This document shows positions 10,840 to 21,939 of a stretch of DNA of 64,000 nucleotides, piece by piece. Source of the stretch: Dendrophyllia cribrosa (taxonomy: Eukaryota > Cnidaria > Anthozoa > Scleractinia > Dendrophylliidae); contig JAJLRJ010000008.1 of assembly GCA_024195265.1 (NCBI GenBank), positions 5,431,017-5,495,016 on the forward strand, read 5' to 3'. Position numbers and translations under genes: made by a program. The notes under the pieces are model-generated. The model was not told the DNA's origin and searched no databases. It saw nothing but the letters and a program-made list of their open reading frames with translations. Each line of letters opens with the position of its first letter. The first letter of the stretch is position 1.

Positions 10840-11245
10840 ATTAAGAACCTGTTAGGCTAAAATTTGCCAGTTAGACCCCCTCTATACAAGAACCTGTTTA
10901 AAATAAAATTTGAAACAGGTTCTTATTTTCTAAAATTTATATAAAAAAATGTGCCGGAACACTTGGGCAAATAAGAGTAGTACATGTATATAATGTAAGG
11001 CGTTCTGAAGGAGGACCTCAAAATGTGATCAGTGCTTTGATTTTTCTAATTATAGTCATTTTTACATAAATACTTACTTGGTATGCAGATTTTATACAAG
11101 GAATAGGGTGAGTACAACTAAATTGCATTAGCTACAATGTTATTTTTTTCTTCAGAACTAAGAACCTAAATAGCCTAAATTTATGTAAGAACTCGTTTAG
11201 GCTAACTTGGGAAAATGCAGGTTCTTACTTGCGGGTTTTTTTCCG
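10840..11245. repeat. Inverted-repeat element rich in AAGAACCTG motifs
   Basis: AAGAACCTG or its complement recurs, including a tight hairpin at 10888-10924 and GGTTCTTACTTGCGGG near the right end. It looks like a decayed DNA element; exact ends are uncertain. Confidence 0.45.
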
Positions 11246-11280
11246 TATATGACATTCAAAATAATAATATAAAATAAAAA

Positions 11281-11500
11281 TAGTAATTCTAATCACTACC
11301 GTGAAGGAGGTTTGGATATCCGATCTTAATTTGCATAGACTTTGGCGATTTTATTCTTTCGTTTTCTCGCATTTAATGATCAGTTTGAGAAGCAATACCA
11401 AAGAGTGTTTCATCAGGTATCGAAATACCTCCAAGTGGGTAAAAAAAACCACTTCTCGGTGCCATTTGGATATCCTGATGAAACACTTTTTCTCGTGTTT
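11281..11500. mobile_element. Palindromic MITE family A, copy 2 (truncated)
   Basis: Shares GGTTTGGATATCCGATCTTA and the GTGTTTCATCAGGTATC ... GATATCCTGATGAAACAC palindrome with copy 1; the outer ends are not both present. Confidence 0.65.
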
Positions 11501-11669
11501 GATGTATTACTTACAACCATCGTGGCTCAGTGGGAATGAACATGATTGTAAAACTAGCGTTACGCATCGCACCAAGCAGAAATTGCCTTAAGCAACAAAG
11601 ACAGCAATTGCGATTTTTTTAACATTAAAAATTCTCCATTGTCAGCTAATATATTTTCAAAACCCAGGG

Positions 11670-11985
11670 TCACTCCTGTATCATGTGATTATCATTGTGT
11701 TCCATAAGAAACTCCTGACTACTTAATTCCTTTTGACAAATCCAACAGCTGAATGCGTTCAACTGGTTTGCAGTGTGTTGAGCAGTGGAAGATAACAGTT
11801 GAGGCTCAGTTGTGTGGATCTGTTCATGCCGCTTGCAATTTAATAAACGGCTGAAGGACTCGTGACAATGCTTGGACTTGTGAGGCTTTTCTTCTCTGTG
11901 AATTTGTTCGTGTCTCTTACAAGCTGACGGCTGGCTAAACCGCTTATCACAATATTTGCACCGATAAGGTAAAAACTCTTGCGTG
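11670..11985 (-). pseudogene. Frameshifted 3' fingers 9-11 of the zinc-finger gene
   Basis: After the +1 shift at 11971-11980 the frame resumes with YRCKYCDKRFSQPSACKRH, then a second finger whose first Cys is Ser (PHKSKHCHESF) and a distant third (FSCWICQKELSSQEF ... HNDNH), ending at a stop at 11670. Loss of a zinc ligand downstream of the shift fits relaxed selection on this part. Confidence 0.75.
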
Positions 11986-12876
11986 AATTCGTTCATGTGT
12001 TTTGCAATTTGCTGGACAGCTAAAGCACTTATCACAATACTTGCACTTGTGAGGCTTTTCTTTTGTATGAATTCGTTCGTGTATCTTGCAATTTGATAGA
12101 CGGCTAAAGCACTTATGACAATATTTGCATTGATAGGGTTTCACTCCTGTATGAATTCGTTCGTGTGTCTTGCAATTTGATAGACGTCTAAAACACTTAT
12201 CACAATATTTGCACTTATAAGGTTTTTCTTCTGTGTGAATTCGTTCGTGTTGCTTGGGAGCTGATAGATTGCTAAACCGCTTATCACAATATTTGCACTG
12301 ATAAGGTTTTTCACCTGTGTGAATTAGTTCGTGTGACGTACAGTGTGATTGTTGGTTAAAGCGTTTGTGACAATACTTGCACGTATGAGGCTTTTCTCCC
12401 GTGTGAATTCGTTCGTGTCTCTTACAAGTTGGTGACTGGCTAAACCGCTTATCACAATATTTGCACTTATAAGGTTTCTCATCTGTGTGAATTCTTTCGT
12501 GTTTCTTGGAAGATGATGCATCACTAAACCGCTTATCACAATATCTGCACTGATAAGGTTTCTCTCCTGTGTGAATTCGCGTGTGGACATTGCATTGTGA
12601 TTGTGAAGGAAAGCACTTATCACAATACTTGCACTTGTAATGTTTATCCCCTCTGTTACACTTGTTATGCTTCGTTACAGTGTTTTGACTCTTTTTTTGG
12701 TTGACCCATCCTTCAGGGACACGTTGCATGTTGTTACCTTTAATGGGTATTGTATTCCTAGACAGAAAAAGAACGTTATAATTAGGTTGCGCATAAGGCA
12801 TAGAACAGATACGTTGGGAAGACAAGTGGGGACTAACGTCCTGGTTTTTGAATCCCTTACTCCCCGTTCCCGCCAT
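11947..12876 (-). CDS. C2H2 zinc-finger protein, intronless, 8 intact fingers
   Basis: Read from ATG 12876-12874 on the minus strand to a stop at 11947, 309 residues. A 75-residue N-terminal region without a KRAB, BTB or ZAD domain is followed by eight C2H2 fingers of the form YKCKYCDKRFS-x-HERIH, joined by TGEKPY-type linkers. Such arrays bind DNA in the nucleus; the target is unknown. A GTG directly precedes the ATG; the ATG is preferred. Finger 8 is followed by a +1 insertion that ends the frame early, while three further fingers continue in another frame at 11670-11985. The single-exon structure and flanking MITEs suggest a retrocopy or a fast-turnover family member. It may be a recent pseudogene or a truncated but working protein. 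Confidence 0.75.
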   Translation of the reverse strand: MAGTGSKGFKNQDVSPHLSSQRICSMPYAQPNYNVLFLSRNTIPIKGNNMQRVPEGWVNQKKSQNTVTKHNKCNRGDKHYKCKYCDKCFPSQSQCNVHTRIHTGEKPYQCRYCDKRFSDASSSKKHERIHTDEKPYKCKYCDKRFSQSPTCKRHERIHTGEKPHTCKYCHKRFNQQSHCTSHELIHTGEKPYQCKYCDKRFSNLSAPKQHERIHTEEKPYKCKYCDKCFRRLSNCKTHERIHTGVKPYQCKYCHKCFSRLSNCKIHERIHTKEKPHKCKYCDKCFSCPANCKTHERIHARVFTLSVQIL

Positions 12877-12984
12877 CACCTCCTGTTTGCAGTATTATCA
12901 TGCTGCTTTCCGCCTTCTCTTGACCAACCACTTAATTTTACGCTGAACTTTTTTCTTTGGTGGTGGTGTGGGGTTAAGTAATAT

Positions 12985-13255
12985 ATCAAACGTGAGACAC
13001 AGTGTTTCATCAGATTTCCAAACACCGCGAGGTGGGTTGAAAAACGAGGCGTGGCCGAGTTTTTTTAACCCACTTCAAGGTGTTTGGAAATCTGATGAAA
13101 TATTGTGTCGAATGTTTGATATTACTTCTCAAACAAAAGAAGGAGAAATTAAGGATGCAAAAATGAGGAGTGTTTAAACTGATTTCCAAACATCCATTAA
13201 ACATTTTAATTTCCTTTGTATTTTCGTCATGAAATATTAATGAGTTTGAGAAAAT
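12985..13255. mobile_element. Palindromic MITE family A, copy 3
   Basis: GTGTTTCATCAGATTTCCAA ... TTGGAAATCTGATGAAATAT flanks a GTGGGTTGAAAAACGAGGC loop like copy 1, and the right end carries ATATTAATGAGTTTGAGAAA. Together with copy 2 it brackets the zinc-finger gene. Confidence 0.7.
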
Positions 13256-13690
13256 CATTTACTATTTAGGTAGGTGTCTTTACAGCCTTTAAGTAACTTC
13301 CAACGTCTTCCTTGTACAAATAATATATACACTGTACAGTAGTTACTGGGCTTCATATAGACACATCACATAGACTGCAAGACCCTTGCCAGAGCAGTAT
13401 TTAGCCTAAGTATCCTAACCTGCTTCACAAGGATCAAATTGAATGTAGGAATTTAGGATTACTAAATGATCCAGTGGAATATATGTTGTAGCTCGAAATG
13501 ATTTAGGTAATCAACGTGCCCTCTGGGCTATCTCCTGTAAGTTTTTCCCCATCATGCAATGCTGTCATATTATGTCCGAATATTGGTTTTGATGTTGCAA
13601 TTGGACATTTAGGTTAGAGTGCGTGGTTTCTTGAGTTCAATTTCTCTTTTGACAATTTTGTTTGCATGTTATTGGTAATGGTTATGCAGT
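13256..13690. other. Intergenic, no supported feature
   Basis: AT-rich DNA without repeats or ORFs recognised; its right side may be the decayed continuation of the helicase remnant. Confidence 0.35.
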
Positions 13691-14500
13691 CCTCTTGTCT
13701 TGTGTCTGGAGCAAATTTCAGTACTTTCAACTCGTCTGGATTTTCACCTGGTTTATTATCAAGAGCCTCATACAAACATTGTGTTACTGTTGCCTTCCAT
13801 TAACCCACGCCACTACTTAAAAAGTGTCAATTGCTTCTCCTCGTTTTTAACAGAGAGTAACATATGGTAAAAAAACTCCATTTGTTCTCTGTTCAAAGAT
13901 TGAAGAAGTTCTCTATAACTGTTATCATCCATACGCTTAATTACCAGCTTTTCATTATCATTTGCTGTAGAAAAAATTCCAGCATTACTTAAAAGATTGT
14001 TCCCTTGGTGATTGTTATCTAAACAGGGTTAAACAACCAAACAGTTCACTGTATTGTGTTTCTTCACTTATATCCTGCTCATCGCTATGTTGAGCAGACG
14101 GAGCTACAGTATCTAACTGATCACGTTCCTTATTTTCAAGATCTCCCATAGCTTTTTCTAAGAGATCTCCTTTCTTTTCTTTCGAATATAACATGTTTTA
14201 CTTGCTGAAATCTCATTTCTACATGGGATATAAAGCATCAAGAGCTCTCTGCAATTAATGTTCAGCATCCTTTTTATTAAACATAACTGAATGAATGATT
14301 TAGCTTTCATTCTGCGAAGAAGTTTCATTCCTCCTTTCAAGTAAAATTCTTTACAACTTTGTTCTCTGTTCTCATTATTGGGATCTGATCATCATCAATC
14401 TTATTGTCAAAATCTGTATCAGGTGGAAATCTAGTTCTTGTAAACTTACTCAGTCTTGCTAGAGCTGTCGTGGTCGTCTTTGGCATTTTCATTCTTGGAT
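13690..14500 (-). pseudogene. Decayed Pif1/Helitron-type helicase remnant
   Basis: On the minus strand, frames broken by stops and shifts read in order: IDDDQIPIMRTE (about 14390), NCRELLMLYIPCRNE (about 14230), LDTVAPSAQHSDEQDISEE (about 14100), then MDDNSYRELLQSLNREQMEF (about 13930) leading into a Walker A region SGVG-stop-WKATVTQCLYEAL and PDELKVLKFAPDT (about 13725). This order matches the Pif1-like helicase of Helitron-type transposons (RELLMLY-P-RNE block, then helicase motif I). The Walker A Gly-Lys-Ser is destroyed by a stop, so it cannot work as a helicase. No Helitron termini were identified. Confidence 0.7.
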
Positions 14501-14860
14501 CTTAGACACATACATCTCAGTGTGACGAAGAAACACTCTTTCACAAGCCTTGGACGTCGCAGACTTAGACACTGCATCACGAACTAAGAAATTTACTGAT
14601 CCTAACATTTTCATAGCGATAACATAAACTTATTTATCTTGCAACACGACTCTGAGCCAAAGAAACCCTAATATATGCCTAATGGTAATCTGACGGGACA
14701 AATATCTTGCAGGTCTACTCGGGAAAACTATTCTAAAGACTACTTAATACATTTTGCAACTAGTGAGAGTCGTGTTTGGCCTGTCTCTTTTTATACTTCT
14801 TTGCGATTATTTTTTACAGAGACTATACCGCAAAATGCTGTTTATAAGCCCTGGGCTTTT
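14478..14860 (+). repeat. Direct repeat, copy 1 of a roughly 380-500 bp unit
   Basis: Starts at CATTTTCATTCTTGGATCTT and includes CTGAGCCAAAGAAACCCTAA and GAGTCGTGTTTGGCCTGTCT; matched by 15405-15900. It abuts the upstream end of the helicase remnant. Confidence 0.7.
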
Positions 14861-15065
14861 GTAACTTTGTAAGGGTTTTTTGGCTGGCAAGCGAAAAATA
14901 TTGCCTTAAAGAAGCATTCTTTCAGTTAATTTCATTTTGGCGTAAAAATTTGTAAAGAATTTCTGTTAAGGAATTAAGAAAGGAATAAGGAATTAATGGG
15001 TATAACCGGAGTAATGTTTTGTTACTGATGGGCCTATAACCGGGTGGGCGATTTTTATTTACTCC
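14820..15065 (+). repeat. Dispersed repeat family B, copy 1 (partner 33880-34120)
   Basis: GCCCTGGGCTTTTGTAACTT, TTGGCTGGCAAGCGAAAAAT and CTGATGGGCCTATAACCGGG recur in the same order at 33880-34120 with moderate divergence. Confidence 0.65.
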
Positions 15066-15404
15066 ATTATTATGGAATAACTCCATTATTATGGAACACA
15101 TGTAGCACAAGATTACTTCACGAGAATTACACGCTTGTTGTACAAAAGATACGTAGTGTAGTCTTGTGTATGTCTCAATGAATTCAAGATATATTGGTAC
15201 AACTCTACAAGTGAAGCTGTTCTTCGCATACAGAGGATATACTATTGGATGCAGTGATCGTAATGCCATGATAAGACAACAGAAGTTCTGTCTAGCTCCA
15301 AGTCACTACTCAACAACAGAATAAACTAAAGAGCTAAAACTAACTGCAAGAAGTCGTGATTCCAATATAGGAACCTGACAGGAGCATATTACTCCTGAAC
15401 ATGA

Positions 15405-15900
15405 TTGCATTTTCATTCTTGGATCTTTAATAGACACTTACATCCGTGATCAAGAAACACTTTCTCACAAATCATGCACGCTGCAGACTGTGGACACTTA
15501 ATAACAGCCTATTTACTGATCCTAATATTTCCACAGCGGTAACATAAACTTCAGCCGATTGCCATTTATTTTGCAACACGAGTCTGAGCCAAAGAAACCC
15601 TAACATATGCCAGGACAGTGCAGCGAATACATAGAAAAATAAAATAATTATAATCATGGCTATGGCATGAAATCCTCCGGGATCCTGTCATTAGAGAAAT
15701 TATCCAAAGATCAATGGGTCAATATTATCGAGCAAAGTAGATAGATAATTGCGACTTGTAACATCCTAACAGTGATCTATAGCAAGGGACAAATACCTCG
15801 TAAACCTATACTTGGGAAAGCTATTTTAAAGGCTTTTAAATACTTCTTGCGACTAGTGGGAATCGTGTTTGGCCTGCCTCTTTTTATACTACTATACAGC
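15405..15900 (+). repeat. Direct repeat, copy 2
   Basis: Repeats 14478-14860 with about 15% difference and an extra segment of about 100 bp (15660-15775). Confidence 0.7.
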
Positions 15901-16055
15901 TATTTCAATAAACGTTGTCGGATAAAAGCTTAAAGCCAAGACCCCAAGGTAGTATGGGTTAGGGTTAAAAACCATTGAATAAAAATCCCATACTACCATG
16001 CGGTCTTGGCTTTTCGCCTTTTTCATCCGACAACGTTAATTGAAATAGCTGTATA
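15893..16055. mobile_element. Hairpin MITE (163 bp)
   Basis: TATACAGCTATTTCAATAAA is mirrored by its near-complement ending CTGTATA; both arms carry GTTGTCGGAT and AGCCAAGACC / GGTCTTGGCT. Confidence 0.8.
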
Positions 16056-16529
16056 TAAAGAGCTTATGATGCGTAAATAAGCCATTTCACAGATTCGAAT
16101 ACCAGATATATTAAAACCATCGATAGGAAAAATCTAAGGACTATACGTACCACAATTATCTCTTTAAGCAGAGACTAAATCGGGCACAAATCTTCTGACC
16201 AAAATGAGGCCTAAAAAATTAAAAACAAAATGAACCACAACCCTGAACCTCACTGAAACCTAACTGTTTGACACTGGTTTGTTTGACCTGGAAAATCAAC
16301 CAAATGATAGTATTGCAAAACTCTACTTAATCATTTCAATGATATGGCTTAAGAAAATAAAACAGGTTTGTTTAGTAAGATTAATTCTTTCTGTACAAAC
16401 TTTAATATTGAGAAGACTGTGATAAACTTAAGCAACCCATCTTTTTTATTGTCAAAGGCAAAACAGAATATTTTTACACATCTAAAAAATCACCAACTAT
16501 GGCAAGCCAATTGTAGCAATATTTAATTC

Positions 16530-16705
16530 CAAATTCAAATTCAATTCAATGAAATTCAAATTCAATTCAATGAAATTCAAATTCAATTCAATGTAATTCA
16601 ATTTCAATTCAATGAAATTTCAACTTTAATTCAACGAAATTTCAACTTTAATTCAATGAAATTTCAACTTCAATTCAATGTCAATTCAACGTCAATTCAA
16701 TATTC
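16530..16705 (+). repeat. Minisatellite built from TTCAATTCAATGAAATTCAA
   Basis: About eight imperfect units of roughly 20-22 bp, drifting from AAATTCAATTCAATG to ACTTTAATTCAATGAAATTTC. Confidence 0.85.
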
Positions 16706-17250
16706 TACAAAGCTTTCGGTTAACGACAGGAAGTGACAGGTAACATATGGGAACATTCAGAATGTAATGGCTTGCATCGCGCATGAGCACGAGTGAAAAG
16801 AGAAATGGTGGAGAAATGGCCGACATCGAGGAGTCACCATTTGACACAGAGAAAGACTTTAATTACCTGACTTTTTGTTTTCAGTGCTTGATAAGATAGA
16901 GGTATGCATAGAAAACACTGGAACAGATATTAGCGACATCCAAGCACAATTTGTGGTTGTCGATCAAACTGTTAACCTTTTGAGGTCTAGTGCACAGACG
17001 ACTGATTCGAGACTGATGGTGATCAAGATAGGGTTGAGTGGAAAACCCTAGCTGGAACATTAAGAAAGAATACAAGTAATCACTAGCATCCGCGAGGGGG
17101 GGGGGGAGCTGGGAGGAGGAGGTGGGGGGAGTGTTTGAAAATTGATTGTGCATACCTCTGAAAAGGTCCTGGCTACGCCCCCGACTTTAAGATCAAGTAC
17201 TATAGCCTTTCAATTCAACGTTGACGTTTAGCACCAAGATGGAAACTTTT
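16706..17250. other. Intergenic, weak exon-like remnant
   Basis: An ATG at 16816 opens MADIEESPFDTEKDFN, followed by a polypyrimidine tract and CAG, then GAG and a GTATGC donor-like site. No homologue is recognised. A G-rich tract lies at 17094-17130. Confidence 0.3.
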
Positions 17251-17254
17251 ACTT

Positions 17255-17440
17255 GCTGATAAACTCAGGAAGGCGATTCCAGACACTGGGGCACACTAAA
17301 AACATTGCTCTCGGACAGTCTGCAGTTTATACTCAATTTTGGTCTCAGTCTGCATTTTATATCCAGTCTGCAGTCCGCAATCTGCATTTCATGCCTAGTC
17401 TGCATTTATGCCCAGTCTGCAATCTGCATTTTGTAATGAC
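17255..17440 (+). repeat. Short interspersed AGTCTGCATTT repeats
   Basis: AGTCTGCA is repeated about seven times at irregular spacing, directly left of the TTAA element. Confidence 0.65.
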
Positions 17441-17446
17441 CGTTAA

Positions 17447-19343
17447 AGTGCCTATGAAATGAAATTTATTTTTTGATGTATCGAAAGTTTCACCTTTTTA
17501 GACCTTGGAATAAAAGGTTTAAAGTGTCAGGGACGATGCGAAATGCTTTTTTTATGGTCTCAAAGTTAGGTTGTTGGCGCTAAAAAGTGGCTCCAATTTG
17601 TGCGCGGCCAAAACCAGTGTCATATTACACTGTGACGTAAATAGTTGTACAAACTGCTGCGGGAATATAGAGAACAAGAGAGCTGACAAGAGACGTCGCT
17701 AGAGGTGGACCAATATTATGTGGCGAGCGGCCTCAAACATACGAGATATTAGAATTCTTCGATAACAGATGGTGTAACAAAGCTTTATTTCGCTCCAGAG
17801 GAAAATAGGCCGGCGAAACACACGAAATTTGTTCGTCGACATCGGAAAGGGTACGTCAAGCGATGTTGTTTTCAATGAAAGCGCTTATTGTTAAGATTAA
17901 TATTATTTTGCAAAAGAAAATAACATTCCGGCCGGTGTGGCCGTTTAATCAAGCATAATTTTTCCAATCCATATCCTGTTTGGAAGTTCCTTCAAGCCTC
18001 GGCTCGACTGGATAGCCGTCGAAGTCAGTGAGGCCTACAAAAATATACTGACTCGATCGGCACTGACTGGCGAGTAATCAGATAAATGTTTATACGGTAT
18101 TCCGAATTATAAAATTCAAAGTGCAGCGACGCAAGTGTTCACTGGAAGGCGTCTATTCTACGGAACATCTATCAAACATTTACACGTACAAATGCGTAAG
18201 ACTATTCGAAACAAAATACATCGCTGAATCATTGCGTGTTCGACCAGATCAATTTTTATACAATGAAATATAAATCAGACATAAATGTAAACACGATACT
18301 TTGAACTCACTTACAAGCCGCCAAGTGGTTAAAATTTCCAGAAACGATCAATCGCTGGCAAGACACTGAACTAAGAAGCATAATTATTACGTATATACTT
18401 GAGTTCAAACATTTTGAATAAAAAAATAAAAAAATACGCTATCAAGGCACCTTGCCGCTAAAAATACACCATTCACATTCAATTCAGCAAGCCGCCTGAA
18501 AAACACCACCTCGGATATGCATAACATATCAGTATAATTTAGAAACTTTCAACTAGTAAGCCGCCAAGACATATCCTTCGCATTGAAAAAAGAACTTTAA
18601 GTAGACGAGCGAATTGCCAAGCCGATAAAATAAGTTCATAACCTCCACGCGCGATCAATGAACTTCAGAGAAGACCGGCCGAGTCGCTTATGCGCTAATA
18701 TCATGATTGTTTGTACTACAAATATATCGTTCGCGTTCGATAAACGCTAGTCAACGAGCCACTAAAAAGAAATAACAAAAACGCCTCTGCGTTCAATAAG
18801 CTTACAACTTAACTGGCGAACCACTGAGACGCTGTGCTACTGAAATGTATACCTTTCACGTTCAATAATCTAAATGATCAAAGTCCGTCTTCTTCATGTT
18901 CACTTCCTTCGCTCAAGCGGCACAGTCGGTTCGTCTCGCTACGGCAAAACTACAGTGGACACGATCATTTCAGTTGATCAAGAGTGATCCGAAACTGATC
19001 CTTTTCACCTTCAGAGGACTGTAAAAAAACAAATTAGGCGCTGTCTGACATTTGTACAGCCAAAAACGTTGGCAAAATGACCATCACGCTAAAGGATTCC
19101 AAGGGAATTATAGCGTAAACAAACCAATGTGTCATACTATTTACGTAATTTACGTCATCACGCACGCCCACTCGCCCCCAGGCTCTCCAAAAATTGGAGC
19201 CACTTTTCAACCGAAGTGACGCATTTTCGAGGGGCTAAAAAACCGATTTTCTTTCTTTTCCTCGGGAAATGATTATTGTTTTCGTTCTTTGGACATAATA
19301 AACTAATGAAAAACGAAGAAAAAAAATTCATTTCATAGGCACT
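17447..19343. mobile_element. TTAA-flanked DNA element (1.9 kb), related at its ends to 3062-3615
   Basis: Left end AGTGCCTATGAAATGAA and right end TTCATTTCATAGGCACT are inverted; TTAA lies directly outside both (17443-17446 and 19344-19347). Subterminal blocks are also inverted (AGTGGCTCCAATTTGTG near 17585, TTGGAGCCACTTTTC near 19195). The interior has no transposase frame, only a diverged repeat array. Non-autonomous, TTAA-targeting; piggyBac or Kolobok class cannot be decided. Confidence 0.8.
18290..18900. repeat. Degenerate internal repeat array of the TTAA element
   Basis: The motif AAGCCGCC or GAGCCAC/CGAACCAC followed by a CGTTCAATAA-like stretch recurs about every 90-110 bp, six or so times, strongly diverged. 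Confidence 0.4.
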
Positions 19344-19347
19344 TTAA

Positions 19348-20385
19348 AATAAGTTGAATATACCTTGTAAACTTTTGTCATACTTAGCATCAGTTCCATA
19401 GCAGCAGTAATCAAATTTAGGTGGCTCGTTTTCGTTGCAAGTAGATGAAATTATATAAGCATTTATGATCGTTGTGCCTATGGCTCGTTTGATTCAAGTT
19501 CAAGTTCAAAAGAACGAAAAATTACGTGCGCAATCAGTGTTGTGTCTATGTATTTGGTGGATCATCTGATTCGTTTTACTCGGCAGTGGCTTTATCAAAG
19601 GAGCCAGCTCGTTTTCAAGATAATTATAGGTGGCCCATCGTTCTATAGTTTTTAAAAAAAGTCTTACCTTTAGGAACAAAATCCTCAAAAAGCAAGTTAC
19701 AGCGAGTCAAAATGAACGCCGCCATCCACCGCTAGTCCGCCGCCATTATAAACAGTGAAGCCGCACTGCCAAATTGAATTGTGGGACACCCTGATGGAAT
19801 GTTAAATTCTGGAACGGGAATCATGAAACTGTGGATATCGAGAGTCTAGGAATCTGGGACGATTATTTAGATCATGGCTCATCCACCGTGTAAACGATGT
19901 CGGGTTTCACGATGACTAAACAACGACTACGTAACTTGCATTATTAGAGCGCAAATGTATTTTTTGAAAGAACATGCTAGGCAAAATAGCACAGTGCTTT
20001 TCGGATCTTGGGAATCGGAGCAATATGGTGGAAAATTGAAATGTTCCTATGGAAACCGAAAGCTAGGTGACGTGTAACCGCGGCTATTGTATTGAATTTC
20101 TAAATGTGTTTTTCAAATACATTTGATGTAATTTTCCTGCTGCCGAATTAAGAGAAACTCATACTTAGGTATTGTATGGAGAAAGAAAATTCATCCGAGA
20201 AGAGAATTTTAGGTAAATTCGAAATTACAATAGTCGCTGTACGCTTATTTTGAATTAACAAATGACCACTGCATGTCGCGGCTTTTGTTATTTAGAATTT
20301 ACCTTGGTAAAAGTTGATACGTGTAACCGCAGATATTAATGCACCTATTTACGGAAGCTTCAAAGGGACATTCATTGTTTTAAAA
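19348..20385. other. Intergenic, no supported gene
   Basis: Contains two short matches to GTGTAACCGC (20070 and 20320) that may bound a decayed repeat; otherwise nothing recognised. Confidence 0.35.
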
Positions 20386-20480
20386 AGTGGGGGTTAGTTT
20401 TTTCGAAAATGGAAGTTAATTTTTGAAAATGGGAGTTATTTTTTTTTGGAAAATGGGAGTTAGTTTTTTGAAAATATGCC
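20386..20480 (+). repeat. Tandem repeat of AAAATGGGAGTTAGTTTTTT, about 4 units
   Basis: Units of roughly 22-28 bp vary mainly in T-run length. Confidence 0.8.
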
Positions 20481-21805
20481 TGTACATATACCTAAAAACG
20501 GACTGGATTTTACATTGGCGTAAAAATCACACCTACGAATCTGCGTATAGGAACTACAACCCTCGCGGTTTTGTGTCTAGGAAACAGGCGGAACGCTTTG
20601 TAAGGAGTGACATATTTCTAGCGTGATATAACTGTTGGGGACCACAGTTTTAGCTAAAACTTACGTGGGCCCCCAAAAAATTTCTCTTTAGATAAAAGTT
20701 GGTTTTTCAAGAAAGTCAGTAAAAAAAATTTAACATGGAAAATATATGTTGAAGTTCAGGTAGGGTATATTATGACAAAAGGCCAGAATGTCGGTTTACT
20801 AATTATAGCTTTCAAAAAATAACTACAACATTTCGAATAGTCGAGAACAGCTCGAGAGCGATTGATCAGTTGCATTAAAACAATCTACCGACTTTCGATC
20901 ACGTGATCAATAAAGATCAAGTCATGTGAATGCAAAAATATCATTTTCGTAATTGTGCTATTTTTAGATTGAGTGTATCATCAGTGCTAAAAAAATAACA
21001 ATTGCAACAACAACAACAAGAAAAACAAGAAGAACCTGTAAAATGCCAGATCCAACCCATGTACACCTTTTGTCCTTCATAACCAGAAAAAATGTTTTTA
21101 TTTGCGTAGTGAATGTGTCGAGCATCAATTTTGATTCCAGTTAAATAATTAATAAATGGAGATTTTTTCAAAGTATTTTTGCCCTTTAGTTTCCCCTCTG
21201 ACTTGTCTTTGCATGTAACTCATAATTAACTTTTGAAAACACTTCTAACAAGAGAAATTACATTCTGGCTCGGTTAACTTTTTATCCTGGGTCAGCGTTA
21301 ACCTGCTTTTGAACTGACCGGGCCCAGAATAATTACTTTGGCCAATCACAACACAGACAATCCAATGAACCAATCAGAACTTGAAGCACATGGCCGTCGC
21401 CAAGCGCGGGAAAATGCTTGCGACACGTCATGAAGAAAGTGGCGAGATTTTTTGAGCCAATCACAAAGCGTAGCGGTTGCAAAACCAAAGCAATCACAAA
21501 ATTACTTTCGATACTCATTTGAAAACCACTCTCTTGGATGTTTAAAACGGAAACTAATACCTCGGGGGTTGATGGGGAGGGAATGTTTATTCAGAAAATT
21601 CAGATGTTATAATTATGCAGGCTTCTTCGCTACTCTTTAGGCCGCGAGTAACTAGTAAAGAGGCCAAAATGCGACTAAATAAGTAAACAAGTAACTGTAA
21701 TTTGCAACGGACCACCGTAACGAAATAGAAGCACCGGATCCTGTGGTAAAGGATCTAATCAGCCATAAAATAATGAAACGATTTGATAAAAACTGAGCAA
21801 GGCTG
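20481..21805. other. Intergenic, no supported gene
   Basis: No coding signal recognised. A short (CAA)n tract lies at 21003-21018. Confidence 0.35.
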
Positions 21806-21927
21806 AGGCCCGGTTCAAACGTCGAACTTCACATGTGCCGAATCTAATGCAAATGAGCAAAATCTATTGTTCTTGCTCATTTGCATTAGATTCGGCACAT
21901 GTGAAGTGCGACGTTTGAACCGGGCCT
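21806..21927. mobile_element. Hairpin MITE (122 bp)
   Basis: Arms AGGCCCGGTTCAAACGTCGA and its complement extend for about 58 bases, including CACATGTGCCGAATCTAATG, around a tiny loop. Confidence 0.85.
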
Positions 21928-21939
21928 AATAAACGGTAC

